A DNA stretch of 64,000 nt from Tunturibacter gelidoferens (GTDB lineage Bacteria; Acidobacteriota; Terriglobia; Terriglobales; Acidobacteriaceae). This document shows, one piece after another, positions 46,547 through 55,500 of this stretch (the first letter of the stretch is position 1; each line of letters starts with the position of its first letter). A program made the translations under genes and the position numbers. The stretch covers positions 310,001-374,000 of the forward strand of contig NZ_CP132938.1 in NCBI RefSeq assembly GCF_040358255.1, written 5' to 3'. The notes under the pieces are model-generated. The model did not search any database, was not told the DNA's origin, and worked only from the letters and a program-made list of their open reading frames with translations.

Positions 46547-46936
46547 ATGGCTTATCCTGCGGATTACCGCTATACGAAGGAACACGAGTGGATCAAGGTC
46601 GACGGCAACATTGGAACCGTCGGCATCACGGACTACGCGCAGAACTCGCTCGGCGACATTGTGTTTGTCGATCTGCCGAAGGTGGGCGATACGGTTGAGG
46701 CTGCAAAGAGCTTCGGGTCGGTGGAGTCGGTGAAGGCTGTGTCGGATCTTTTTGCGCCGGTGTCGGGCAAGGTGACGGCGATCAACGAAGAGTTGAAAGA
46801 CGCTCCGGAGAAGATCAACACGGATGCGAATACGACCTGGCTGTTGAAGGTTGAGCTTGCGGATGCGAAGCAGGTCGATGGACTTTTGACCGCGGCGGAC
46901 TACGAGAAATTTACCAGCGAAGAGACCGGACACTAA
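46547..46936 (+). CDS. gcvH: Glycine cleavage system H protein
   Basis: 129 residues. It begins YPADYRYTKEHEWIKVDGNI, the family's EHEW signature, and the lipoyl-carrying Lys lies in FGSVESVKAVSDLFAPVSG. It shuttles the aminomethyl group between P, T and L proteins on its lipoyl arm. GGAGAACGACGA precedes the ATG. 49 bp after gcvT and 3 bp before gcvPA. Confidence 0.97.
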   Translation: MAYPADYRYTKEHEWIKVDGNIGTVGITDYAQNSLGDIVFVDLPKVGDTVEAAKSFGSVESVKAVSDLFAPVSGKVTAINEELKDAPEKINTDANTTWLLKVELADAKQVDGLLTAADYEKFTSEETGH

Positions 46937-46939
46937 AAG

Positions 46940-48283
46940 ATGCGCTATTTGCCGAAGTCCCCCGTGGATCGCGAGGAGATGCTTGCCGAGATTGGCGTGG
47001 CGTCGATCGACGATCTGTTTTCTACGATTCCAGCGGAGTTTCAACTGAAGCGTGATCTGAAGATTCCACGGCAGCATGGGGAGTCGGAGATTCTCGATCG
47101 CTTTCGCGAGTTTGCCGAGAAGAATGCGGTTGGTTATTCGAGCTTTCTGGGCGCGGGAGTTTATCGGCACTATCGGCCGGTGATCATCGACTCGCTGGTG
47201 CAGCGCGGTGAGTTTTTGACGAGCTATACGCCGTATCAGCCGGAGATCTCGCAGGGCACGCTGCAGGCGATGTTCGAGTTCCAGACGATGATCTGCGAGC
47301 TGACGGGAATGGAGATTGCGAACGCGTCGATGTATGACGGTTCGACCGGCGCGGCAGAGGCGATCATGATGGCGGTGCGCGTGACCGGCCGCGATGGCGC
47401 GGTGATTGCGCGGACGGTGCATCCGGAGTACCGCGAGGTGATTGCTACGTATGCGCAGCACCAGGAGATTCCGACCGTTGAGGTTGGATACTCGGCGAAT
47501 GGGCGCGCGGATCTTGCGGCGCTCGATGCAGCGATTACGAAGGATACGGCTTGCGTGTTGATTCAGTCGCCGAACTTCTTCGGGACGATTGAAGATGTTG
47601 CGGCGATTGCAGAGGTTGCTCATGCGAAGGGCGCTCTGCTGATTGTTTCGATTGCGGAGGCGGTGTCGCTGGGAATTGTAAGGCCGCCGGCTGAGGCGGA
47701 TATTGTTTCGCTGGAGGCGCAGTCGTATGGCGTGGCGGTTGGATACGGCGGGCCTTACTGCGGCGTGATTGCTTGCAAGGAGAAGTTTCTGCGGCAGATG
47801 CCGGGACGACTGATCGGCGAGACGAAGGATATAGACGGCAAGCGCGGTTTTGTGCTGACGCTGTCGACGCGCGAGCAGCATATTCGGCGGGAGAAGGCGA
47901 CTTCGAACATCTGCACGAATCAGGCGCTGGTTGCGATGATGACGACGATCTTCCTGAGCGTGTATGGCAAGCAGGGGATGAAGGAGTTGGCCGAGCAGAA
48001 TTTGGCGAAGGCGGCTTATTTGCAGGGTGTGCTTGGTGCTTCTGTTGGCGCGAAGGTTTTGTTTGATGGGGCGCCGCGGTTTCATGAATTTGTGCTGGAG
48101 CTGCCTAAGAGTGCTGAGGCGACGAACGCTGCTCTGCTTGGCGAGAAGATCATCGGGGGATTGCCGCTGGCGAAGTGGTATCCGGAGCTTGGGTCGAATG
48201 CGAGTCTGTGGTGCGCGACAGAGCTGACGACGCGGAAGCAGATGGATGCTGCGGCTGCCGCGCTTGCAGGCAAGAAGGCTTAG
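46940..48283 (+). CDS. gcvPA: Glycine dehydrogenase (decarboxylating) subunit 1
   Basis: 447 residues, the N-terminal half of P protein in the two-gene form. [20 protein letters not shown] opens it. [41 protein letters not shown] and ITELTG-like [20 protein letters not shown] are highly conserved. This subunit lacks the PLP lysine, which is in subunit 2, and completes the heterotetramer. It decarboxylates glycine onto GcvH. Two small unknown genes follow before gcvPB. Confidence 0.96.
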   Translation: MRYLPKSPVDREEMLAEIGVASIDDLFSTIPAEFQLKRDLKIPRQHGESEILDRFREFAEKNAVGYSSFLGAGVYRHYRPVIIDSLVQRGEFLTSYTPYQPEISQGTLQAMFEFQTMICELTGMEIANASMYDGSTGAAEAIMMAVRVTGRDGAVIARTVHPEYREVIATYAQHQEIPTVEVGYSANGRADLAALDAAITKDTACVLIQSPNFFGTIEDVAAIAEVAHAKGALLIVSIAEAVSLGIVRPPAEADIVSLEAQSYGVAVGYGGPYCGVIACKEKFLRQMPGRLIGETKDIDGKRGFVLTLSTREQHIRREKATSNICTNQALVAMMTTIFLSVYGKQGMKELAEQNLAKAAYLQGVLGASVGAKVLFDGAPRFHEFVLELPKSAEATNAALLGEKIIGGLPLAKWYPELGSNASLWCATELTTRKQMDAAAAALAGKKA

Positions 48284-48285
48284 CC

Positions 48286-48630
48286 ATGGATGTGTCGGCG
48301 ATTGTTGGCGAGGAGTTGAAGGCGGTTGAGTTCGTTGAAGATTTTCTGCAGCTTCGGTTTGAGGCTCCTCTGCTGACGTTGCATGCATGGCCGCACGTTT
48401 TGTTTCCGGAGTTTTCGGTGGCTTATGGAGAGCCGGAGTATCGGAATGCTTTGTGCGCGCAGATTAATGACAAGGTCGTGGAGGCATCGCTTGAAGAGGG
48501 CAATGCGCTGACGATTGAGTTTGAGAATGGCACGGTATTTGGGCTTTCTTTGCGGGAAGAAGATTTGGATGGACCGGAGTCGGGGAGCTACTCGGAGACC
48601 GGAGGCGCAGCGGATGCGCAGGAGTTCTAG
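48286..48630 (+). CDS. Small hypothetical protein inside the gcv operon
   Basis: 114 residues from the ATG at 48286, 2 bp after the gcvPA stop. It reads MDVSAIVGEELKAVEFVEDF, then APLLTLHAWPHVLFPEFSVA and VVEASLEEGNALTIEFENGT, a compact beta-rich soluble domain, with an acidic, disordered tail (REEDLDGPESGSYSETGG). No signal or membrane segment. Base use is like that of the gcv genes, so it has been in the operon a long time. It may be a regulator or immunity-like partner of the next gene; this is a guess. Family not recognised. Confidence 0.7.
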   Translation: MDVSAIVGEELKAVEFVEDFLQLRFEAPLLTLHAWPHVLFPEFSVAYGEPEYRNALCAQINDKVVEASLEEGNALTIEFENGTVFGLSLREEDLDGPESGSYSETGGAADAQEF

Positions 48631-48633
48631 GCG

Positions 48634-48969
48634 ATGGCTCATTCGATCAAGCCCAAGATCATGTACATCGAGTACAAAGGCGATGGATTGACCGGGCCGG
48701 GAAGAATCGGACGTGTCACTTTCTCAAAAACGGGCGACACAGTCTATTACGCAGGTAAAGCCTTTCGAAGCTTGAAAGGAAATGGTTTCAAGGCGAACTA
48801 CTTCGATGTTGCAACCTCCGAACCCTATTGGATCTCGGGACCGAAGAAGAGGGGCGGAGATTCACTGTACGCTACGAATATTGCGACTGAAATTGATGAG
48901 GACGTTCGCGAAGAGTACTGGACTGAGATTCGAAAGAAACCAGAGCTGAAGCAACAGACGCACACATAG
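48634..48969 (+). CDS. Small hypothetical protein inside the gcv operon
   Basis: 111 residues, MAHSIKPKIMYIEYKGDGLT to RKKPELKQQTHT. A beta-rich core contains RIGRVTFSKTGDTVYYAGKA, GFKANYFDVATSEPYWISGP and then IDEDVREEYWTEIRKKPE. No signal. Its sequence is AT-richer than the genes on both sides (for example CCTTTCGAAGCTTGAAAGGA), which suggests later arrival than its neighbours. Similar short proteins in databases sometimes carry the name 1-deoxyxylulose-5-phosphate synthase, which the length excludes. Function unknown. Confidence 0.72.
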   Translation: MAHSIKPKIMYIEYKGDGLTGPGRIGRVTFSKTGDTVYYAGKAFRSLKGNGFKANYFDVATSEPYWISGPKKRGGDSLYATNIATEIDEDVREEYWTEIRKKPELKQQTHT

Positions 48970-48983
48970 AAAGCTGAGCGATT

Positions 48984-50528
48984 ATGTCTGAAAAGTTCGT
49001 AGGGACGCCGAAGAAGGCTACGACGCACACGAATCAGAACGAAGATTTGATGTTTGAGAAGTCTTCGCCTGGGAAGAAGGCTTATAGGCTGGCGGAGCTG
49101 GATGTGCCTGCGGTGGATTCGATTGCGCTGCTGGGCGACGCAGTGCGTACCGACTTGGGCGTGATGCCGGAGCTGAGCGAGATCGAGATCATTCGGCACT
49201 TCACGCGGCTTTCGACGTGGAACTATGCGATTGATCTGGGGATGTATCCGCTGGGAAGCTGCACGATGAAGTACAACCCGCGTGTGAATGAGGCGGTGGC
49301 GCGACTGGAGGGGATTGCGGAGGCGCATCCTTATCAGCCGGAGTCGCTGTCGCAGGGGTGCCTGGGGATTATGAAGACGCTGTCCGATGCACTGATCGAA
49401 ATCACAGGCATGGATGCGATTACACTGCAGCCGGCGGCGGGCGCGCATGGGGAGTTTACGGGGATTCTGCTGGTGCGGGCTTATCACGAGTCGAAGGGCA
49501 ATCCGCGGAAGAAGATCCTGATTCCGGATTCGGCGCATGGGACCAACCCGGCGACGGCGGCGGTCTGCGGGTATGAGGTTGCCAACCTGAAGTCGAATGC
49601 TCAGGGCATGGTGGATGTGGCTGAGCTGGAGCGGATGGTCGATGAAGATACTGCCGCGCTGATGCTGACGAATCCTTCAACGATTGGTGTGTTCGAGAGC
49701 GACATTCATAAGATTGCGGACATTCTGCATGCGAAGGGCGCGCTGCTTTACATGGACGGCGCGAATATGAATGCGCTGGTGGGCAAGACGCGACCGGGTG
49801 ATTTCGGCGTAGACGTGATGCATTTGAATCTGCATAAGACGTTTTCTACGCCGCATGGTGGCGGTGGTCCGGGGTCGGGGCCGGTGGCTTGCAAGAAGAT
49901 TCTGGAGCCGTTTCTGCCTACCCCTGTGGTGGTGACGAAGGCAGATGGGACGCTGGGGCTGGAGTACAACCGGCCGCAGAGTGTGGGGCGCGTTCGGATG
50001 TTCTATGGCAACTTCGGAATGTTTGTGCGGGCGCTCGCTTACATTCTGGCCAATGGGCCGGATGGGCTGCGGCAGACGACCGAAGATGCGGTGTTGAATG
50101 CGAACTACATTCGCGCGAAGCTTGAGGGCACGTTCGAGTTGCCGTACAAGACGCGGTCGCTGCATGAGGTTGTGTTCTCGGACAAGATTCAGGCGAAGAA
50201 CGGCGTGAAGACAGGCGATATGGGCAAGCGCCTGATCGACTACGGCTTCCATGCGTATACGGTTTCGTTCCCGTTGGTGGTCAACGGCGCGATGATGATT
50301 GAGCCGACCGAAAGCGAGAGTCGCGAGGAGCTTGATCTGCTGATCGATGCACTGAAACAGATTGCGCGTGAGGCGGAGGAGAATCCTGAGCTGGTGCAGA
50401 CGGCGCCGCATACGACGCGGCTGCAGCGACTGGATGAGACGACGGCGGCGAGGAAGCCGATTCTGCGCTGGAAGGCCCCTGTGGCTGCGGAGCCTGTGCT
50501 GGTCGATACGGCCGCGAAGGAGTGGTAG
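48984..50528 (+). CDS. gcvPB: Glycine dehydrogenase (decarboxylating) subunit 2
   Basis: 514 residues, the C-terminal, PLP-binding half of P protein. YPLGSCTMKYNPRVNEAVAR, TLQPAAGAHGEFTGILLVRA and the PLP lysine region VMHLNLHKTFSTPHGGGGPG (Lys in HKT) are all kept, as is ANGPDGLRQTTEDAVLNANY. With GcvPA it decarboxylates glycine and loads GcvH. It ends one base before the next gene's GTG, so the operon continues. The gap to the preceding small gene is 14 bp. Confidence 0.96.
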   Translation: MSEKFVGTPKKATTHTNQNEDLMFEKSSPGKKAYRLAELDVPAVDSIALLGDAVRTDLGVMPELSEIEIIRHFTRLSTWNYAIDLGMYPLGSCTMKYNPRVNEAVARLEGIAEAHPYQPESLSQGCLGIMKTLSDALIEITGMDAITLQPAAGAHGEFTGILLVRAYHESKGNPRKKILIPDSAHGTNPATAAVCGYEVANLKSNAQGMVDVAELERMVDEDTAALMLTNPSTIGVFESDIHKIADILHAKGALLYMDGANMNALVGKTRPGDFGVDVMHLNLHKTFSTPHGGGGPGSGPVACKKILEPFLPTPVVVTKADGTLGLEYNRPQSVGRVRMFYGNFGMFVRALAYILANGPDGLRQTTEDAVLNANYIRAKLEGTFELPYKTRSLHEVVFSDKIQAKNGVKTGDMGKRLIDYGFHAYTVSFPLVVNGAMMIEPTESESREELDLLIDALKQIAREAEENPELVQTAPHTTRLQRLDETTAARKPILRWKAPVAAEPVLVDTAAKEW

Positions 50529-50529
50529 C

Positions 50530-50811
50530 GTGTCCGTCTTCTACGATCGGCAGGACGAGCTTGAGAAGTACGAGTTCATGATGGGAGAGGCGCGTGGGCG
50601 GCTGGCGGTGACGCTGGATGTGCTGACCGATGCGCTGATCCTGATTGGGCAGCATGGGGTTTATTGCGCGAGTACGCGAAATCCTGCGATTCCGGCGCTG
50701 GATCTGCAGGCAGTGTTGATGAATCTGAACGGAGCGAAGGAGCTGGTGGCCTCGGTGATGGAACGGTTGAGGCTGGATCGGCTCGAACTGGAGAAGGAGG
50801 CGGCGAAGTAG
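50530..50811 (+). CDS. Small helical hypothetical protein at the end of the gcv operon
   Basis: 93 residues from a GTG at 50530, with AAGGAG seven bases upstream inside gcvPB. The first part reads DRQDELEKYEFMMGEARGRL, a charged helix, followed by TLDVLTDALILIGQHGVYCA. The end, AKELVASVMERLRLDRLELEKEAAK, is a long amphipathic helix. All-alpha, soluble, no signal. No family recognised. Its place as the last gene of the operon suggests a link to glycine metabolism or to the two other small proteins. Confidence 0.68.
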   Translation: MSVFYDRQDELEKYEFMMGEARGRLAVTLDVLTDALILIGQHGVYCASTRNPAIPALDLQAVLMNLNGAKELVASVMERLRLDRLELEKEAAK

Positions 50812-50866
50812 GGATCTCTACTCGCCGCTTCGACTTATTCCGTCGGTCTTGAATCGCTGAGTTCGC

Positions 50867-51439
50867 TTACTGAGCTTTGACGGTTACATATTCGTCGGTG
50901 GTGGCCCATTTGACGTGGAGCTCGGTGGTGGCGCCGTTGGTGTGTTCGAAGGAGATGGACATGTTTTCCTGCGAGGCGGGGAGGGTCTGGCTGGTCATGG
51001 GCGTGCGGCCGAGGTCCTGCGCTTCGGAGTACTCGGTGCCCCATTGGCCGGTCTGCTTGTTGACGATGAGCAGCCACTGGCTGGCGTTGGGCAGGGTGTA
51101 GACGGTGTAGGTGCCGGCGGGGACATCGAGTGTGCCGATCTTCAGGTTGGTGGCGGTGATGAGGGTGGTGGCGGGGTTGGCTCCGGTGCGCCAGACCTGG
51201 CCGTAGGGGACGATGGTGGTGCCGATGGTGCGGCCTTTGAGGCGGGGCGAATTGTATTTGATGGTGACCTGCTTGCCGTTGAGGCTGACCTCGGCGGTGG
51301 CGGCGGGGCTGGCGAGGGGCTTTGCCGACGGTTGAGCGCTGTCCATCTTTACGCCTCCGCTCTGCGCGTTGATCTGGAGCGTGGTTGCGGTGGTGAGGAG
51401 AGTGCAACAGGCGGCTAGGGCGAGGGAGCGGAGGTGCAT
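50867..51439 (-). CDS. DUF2911 family secreted protein
   Basis: 190 residues from the ATG at 51439; in-frame codons upstream to 51532 lack a ribosome site. A signal peptide (LALAACCTLLTTATTLQINA) precedes the DUF2911 domain, recognised by VTIKYNSPRLKGRTIGTTIV, PYGQVWRTGANPATTLITA and VPAGTYTVYTLPNASQWLLI. The fold is beta-rich. Found in many acidobacteria and Bacteroidetes; function unknown. Convergent with the gcv operon end. Confidence 0.88.
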   Translation of the reverse strand: MHLRSLALAACCTLLTTATTLQINAQSGGVKMDSAQPSAKPLASPAATAEVSLNGKQVTIKYNSPRLKGRTIGTTIVPYGQVWRTGANPATTLITATNLKIGTLDVPAGTYTVYTLPNASQWLLIVNKQTGQWGTEYSEAQDLGRTPMTSQTLPASQENMSISFEHTNGATTELHVKWATTDEYVTVKAQ

Positions 51440-51562
51440 TCTTGGTCTCTCTTTCGTGATGCGCTGGGCTGCGGTTAGGAAGGCTTTTCGGTGCTGGAGT
51501 TGATGCTCCACTGGGTGGGCTCGGGCTGTCAACCAGGGGCGATCGTGCTAGGCTAGAGGTAT

Positions 51563-51639
51563 GCGCCCGTAGCTCAGCTGGATAGAGCGGCAGCCTCCGA
51601 AGCTGTAGGTCAGAAGTTCGAATCTTCTCGGGCGCACCA
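51563..51639 (+). tRNA. tRNA-Arg (anticodon CCG)
   Basis: 77 bases including encoded CCA. The acceptor stem GCGCCCG pairs with CGGGCGC at the 3' end. The D-arm is GCTCAGCTGGATAGAGC. The anticodon stem GCAGC/GCTGT encloses the loop CTCCGAA, giving anticodon CCG, which reads the CGG arginine codon. The T arm is AGAAGTTCGAATCTTCT. No integrase or duplicated tRNA end is seen in the window. Confidence 0.96.
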
Positions 51640-51916
51640 CACCCACATCGATATAGATGGCCAGTTCCCCCAAAGCTGACTTTGCGGGACGAAGGAGATT
51701 TGTGTCTCTAGTCTCCCTCTACCAGAAACGTCAGGGACTGAGAGTTTTACCAATATCCCAGGCGAACTTTTCTAACTATTTTGTTTCTTACTTCGTCGCG
51801 AACGGAATGCATGCAGTTGCGCCGATTCCATTTCGCTCGAAGAAGCGTGCGTGGCAAAGAAGAGAGCAACGGCATCTGCGGTAACTTGCCCCGATAGCCA
51901 CTTAGGAAGGGTCCGA
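51640..51916. other. Intergenic region after tRNA-Arg
   Basis: 277 bp, AT-richer than average. A plus-strand frame from 51657 to 51884 has no ribosome site and no recognisable features, so I do not call it. No second copy of the tRNA 3' end is present. Confidence 0.35.
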
Positions 51917-52402
51917 ATGAGCATGGCGCACGTAGCTTCCGGCTTTCTCATGGAATCTCCTGCGCCCTGGCGCGCAGACTGGTTATGGGGCTGTCCTTTG
52001 ATCGTAATAACAGTGATTATTCATGTGCTGGGCCTCGGGCTCATAAGCCAAAGGTCGCTGCGGATTTCACAGAATATTATGAAGCGCCGCCACCGAACGC
52101 CCGCATTTGCCGTGGTGATGGGTGCTACAACTCTCGTCTTAACTCTTATGCACGGGATAGAGACCAGCATCTGGGCTGTCGCCTACTACGTCATTGGTGC
52201 TCTCCCAGATCCGAAGGCTGCGATGCTCTATTCGTTCGGCGCGATGACAACATACGGACATCAGAATCTGTTTCTGGAAGATCGCTGGCGACTGCTGGGA
52301 CCGATTGAGGCGCTCAATGGATGGTTGCTCTTTGGATTGTCCACCGCTTTTCTCTTCTGGATGATTCAGGAAGTCTCGCCGGGCAATCGGACTGTTCACT
52401 AG
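51917..52402 (+). CDS. Membrane protein with an ion-channel-like pore segment
   Basis: 161 residues from the ATG at 51917, preceded by AGGAAGGGTCCGA. Four membrane segments: WLWGCPLIVITVIIHVLGLG, FAVVMGATTLVLTLMHGIET, one in SIWAVAYYVIGALP, and WLLFGLSTAFLFWMIQEV. Between the third and fourth lies ALPDPKAAMLYSFGAMTTYG, a pore-helix-like stretch followed by T-T-Y-G-H. This resembles the selectivity-filter region T-V/Y-G-(D/H) of two-TM potassium channels, though the standard TVGYGD is not present. It is likely a channel-like or sensor protein of unknown ion. A terminator follows. Confidence 0.72.
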   Translation: MSMAHVASGFLMESPAPWRADWLWGCPLIVITVIIHVLGLGLISQRSLRISQNIMKRRHRTPAFAVVMGATTLVLTLMHGIETSIWAVAYYVIGALPDPKAAMLYSFGAMTTYGHQNLFLEDRWRLLGPIEALNGWLLFGLSTAFLFWMIQEVSPGNRTVH

Positions 52403-52436
52403 TTGTTTCAAGCGATTTTTCGCTAGTTAAAAGGGG

Positions 52437-52475
52437 AAGGCGGCGGCTCCGATTACACCGGGGCCGCCGCCTTTT
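52437..52475. terminator. Bidirectional intrinsic terminator
   Basis: AAGGCGGCGGC (52437-52447) pairs perfectly with GCCGCCGCCTT (52463-52473), with TT continuing. It lies between the convergent channel-like gene and the TonB-dependent receptor. Confidence 0.88.
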
Positions 52476-52502
52476 GCCTGTTGCTGGTTACGTTTGAGTT
52501 GG

Positions 52503-55500
52503 TTAGAAGACGAACTTGCCTAGCAGCTGGATCTGGCGGGGTCCGTAGAGGATGTTGGAGGTGCTGGTGGGGGTTCCGAAGGATGGGTTGGGAGCGAAGC
52601 AGCCTGACGATCCTGGGAAGTTGCAGCTGGTTGGTGAAGCAGCGGTGGAGGCTGCCGTGTAGTTGACCAGTGAGTTGTTGACCGAGAGGATGTTGCGGTG
52701 GTTGAGGAGGTTGAAGGCCTCTGCTGCGACTTCGATTGCCATGCCTTCGTGGACCGGGAAGCTGCGGGAGACGCGGGAGTCGAAGTTGTGAACGCCGGGG
52801 CCGGTGAAGGCGTTGCGGCGAGCGATCTGATCGGGAACACGGGTTCCGGTGCCGGAGGTGAGGACTGCGCCGGTAACACCGCCGTCGCCCCCACCGAGCG
52901 CGGAGGAGATGGTCCCGTTGATGAAGCCGGTGACGGGGAATCCAGTCTGTGCGGTGTAGCTTCCGGAGAGCTGCCAGCCGTTGGCGGCGTAGGCGGCGTA
53001 GCGGTTGGCGATGGGGAGCTTCGACGTAGCGACGATGGAGCCGACGAAGCGGCCGCGTTGATCGATGTCGGAGCGGGCATATTCTGCGCCGCGACCCTGA
53101 CGGTGACCTTCGGCGAAGGGGATCAGAGGAGCGTCGGTGCCGTTGAAGGTACCGTTAGGTGCGCCGGACTGTCCTCCGTCCATGGTCTTGGCCCAGGTGT
53201 AGTTGGCGAGGACCTCGACGCCGTAGCTGAGGGGCTTGCGAACGGAGACCGCCATGGAGTGATACCAGCTGTTGACGTCCGATTGGCCGGTGAGGATGGA
53301 GCCGGTGGCAGTGGAGAGACGCTTGGTGTAGATGGGAACGATGATAGGGGTGATGCCGGATGCACTGGAGGAGTAGTAGGGGCGGTTCGAGATGACGCCG
53401 TTGACGGGGTCCACGTTGGTGTCGACGAAGATGGGAAGACGCATGCCGCGGGTTCCGACGTAGCCGATGGAGAGGGTGGAGTGGAGCGGAAGCTGTTGCT
53501 CGACTGCCAGGTCATAGGAGTGGGTGAAGGGGTTGAGGAAGTTGGGTGCGGCGCCACGGATGTTTAGGGTGGACGCTGGGAGGCCTGGGTTGAAGGCGGG
53601 CGTTGGGGCTCCGGTGACCTGGTTGATGGGAGCTGGTCCGGGAGGCGTGAAGGCTGGTATGCCGCCCTGCGGTGCGAAGCTATCGTAAACTGCGCCGGAG
53701 TTTCCGTTGAATTTACGGTTGGGGCCGCCGGCGGGAGCGCCGGTGATTGCGCTGTATGTACCGCTGGGGCTGTAGGTGCGAGTGCTGAACTGCTGCTGGT
53801 AGACGCCGTTTTCGCGGCGCAGGGTGTACCAGGTGGAGTTGGAGGTCAGGCCGAAGAAGAGCCCGTATCCGCCGCGGACGACGGTTCCCTCGTGCGGGCT
53901 CCAGGCGAAGCCGATGCGGGGCGCGACCATGTGGTAGTCAGTGTTGATGACCGAGGTGGCGTTGAAGGCCGGAGTGCTGGTCGTGTTGGGACGGTCGGGC
54001 TGGGGGACGAGTTGGACGTCGTATCGCGCACCAAGCGAGAGGAGGAGTTTGGGTGTGACCTTCCAGTCGTCTTCGGCGAAGATATCGAGGTTCTTGTTCC
54101 AGAAGTCGTCTGCGCCGATGCCGGTGATGGGGTCGGTGGTCTGAGAGAAGGAGCTATAGTGACGGCCACCGTTGACCTGATAGACGTCCTGGATCCAGTT
54201 GGCGAATTCGGCTTCGACGGTGCCGGTGGAGTAGGAGAAGCTGCCGTCGCCGCCGAAGAGGTTGGCGATCTGCTCGTGGATGAGATTGACGTCTACGCCG
54301 AGCTTGACGGAGTGCTTGCCGAAGATGGTGGAGTAGATGTCGGTGATCTGAATGCGGTGCTCGTCAGGGAATGCTCCGCGGGGAAGGGCGGAGGTCTCGC
54401 CATAGGCCGCGACGCCAACCGTGGAGCTACCGATGCTGAGAGCCGGGCCGCCGGAGTTGGTGCTGGCGGTCTCAAGGTCGCGCGACCACTGGAAGTGGAC
54501 CACGTTGGCCGAGTTGGAGGTGAGTTGGGTCTCGGCGTTAGCCACGACGTAGCGCTGGTGGAAGTTGACTCCGCCGTTCTGCGTGACCGAGCCGTTGTTG
54601 ACGGTGGTGGAGGTGTTGTAGCCGTTGGGCTGCTTGAAGTTTTCGAAGAGGAAACTGGCCGAGAGGTGGGTCTTCGAGCTGAGCTGGTAGTCGAGACGCG
54701 GGAAGTAGATGTCCTGCTTGGTATTGCGCGCGAAGGAGCCGAGCAGCTTGGTCTGGATGAAGTCTACCGCCTGCGAACACTGGGCCGGGCTAACGCCGGT
54801 GATGGTGGTGGGGTAGATGTTTCCTGCGTCCGAGACGTAGGTGGTGCCGCCGTCGCAGAGATGAGTAAGGTTAGCTACACTGGTGGTCGCGGAGTTGTAG
54901 GTGGAGAGATAGGTGATGGGGTTGACCTTGCGGTAGCCATCGTAGGTGAAGTGGAAGAAGAGCTTGTCCTTGAGGATGGGTCCGCCGATCGAGACTCCGA
55001 ACTGGTTCTGTGTCTTTACGGGCTGATTGAGGAGGAACGGATTGTGGGTGAGGTTCCCGTTGTACTTGTTGAGGGGGTCAAGGGCGTTCCAGCCGGGAGT
55101 GCGGTAGTACTCGAAGACGTCGCCGTGAAACTGGTTGGTTCCTGATTTCGTGATCGCGTTGACGATGCCGCCCGCAGCCTGGCCGAGCTCAGCCGAGTAG
55201 CCGCTGACGCTGGATTGGAACTCCTGAATGGACTCGAGCGGATAGACGTAGGGGGCACCTATGGAGCGGCCGCGTGCCTCGGAGAAGAAGGCCTGCTGGT
55301 TGTTGGCGCCGTCGACCAGGTTGGTGTTGTAGAGGCCGGAGACGCCGCGATAGCTGATGAGGCCGGTGTTGCCGTCGGGGGCAACGTTGGGGGTAGCGAG
55401 CACGAAGTTATCCCAACGGCGGCCGTTGACGGGCAAGTTGGAGATGAGGTGCTGGTCGATGGTCTGCGAGATCTGGTTTTTGTCGGTGTCGATGATTGGG

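Noticed and set aside
46328..48388. Very long minus-strand open frame (686 codons) opposite gcvT/gcvH/gcvPA
   Set aside because: It is the antisense of three clear, conserved genes; its composition is Arg/His/Leu-rich as expected of a shadow frame in high-GC DNA.
51657..51884. 75-codon plus-strand frame after the tRNA
   Set aside because: No ribosome site, basic composition without features, AT-rich non-coding-like DNA.
51563..51916. Integration site at tRNA-Arg
   Set aside because: No integrase, no duplicated tRNA 3' end and no foreign-looking gene cargo next to it in this window.
53892..55145. 417-codon plus-strand frame opposite the intact receptor
   Set aside because: Glu/Val/Gly-rich shadow of the receptor coding strand; no ribosome site.
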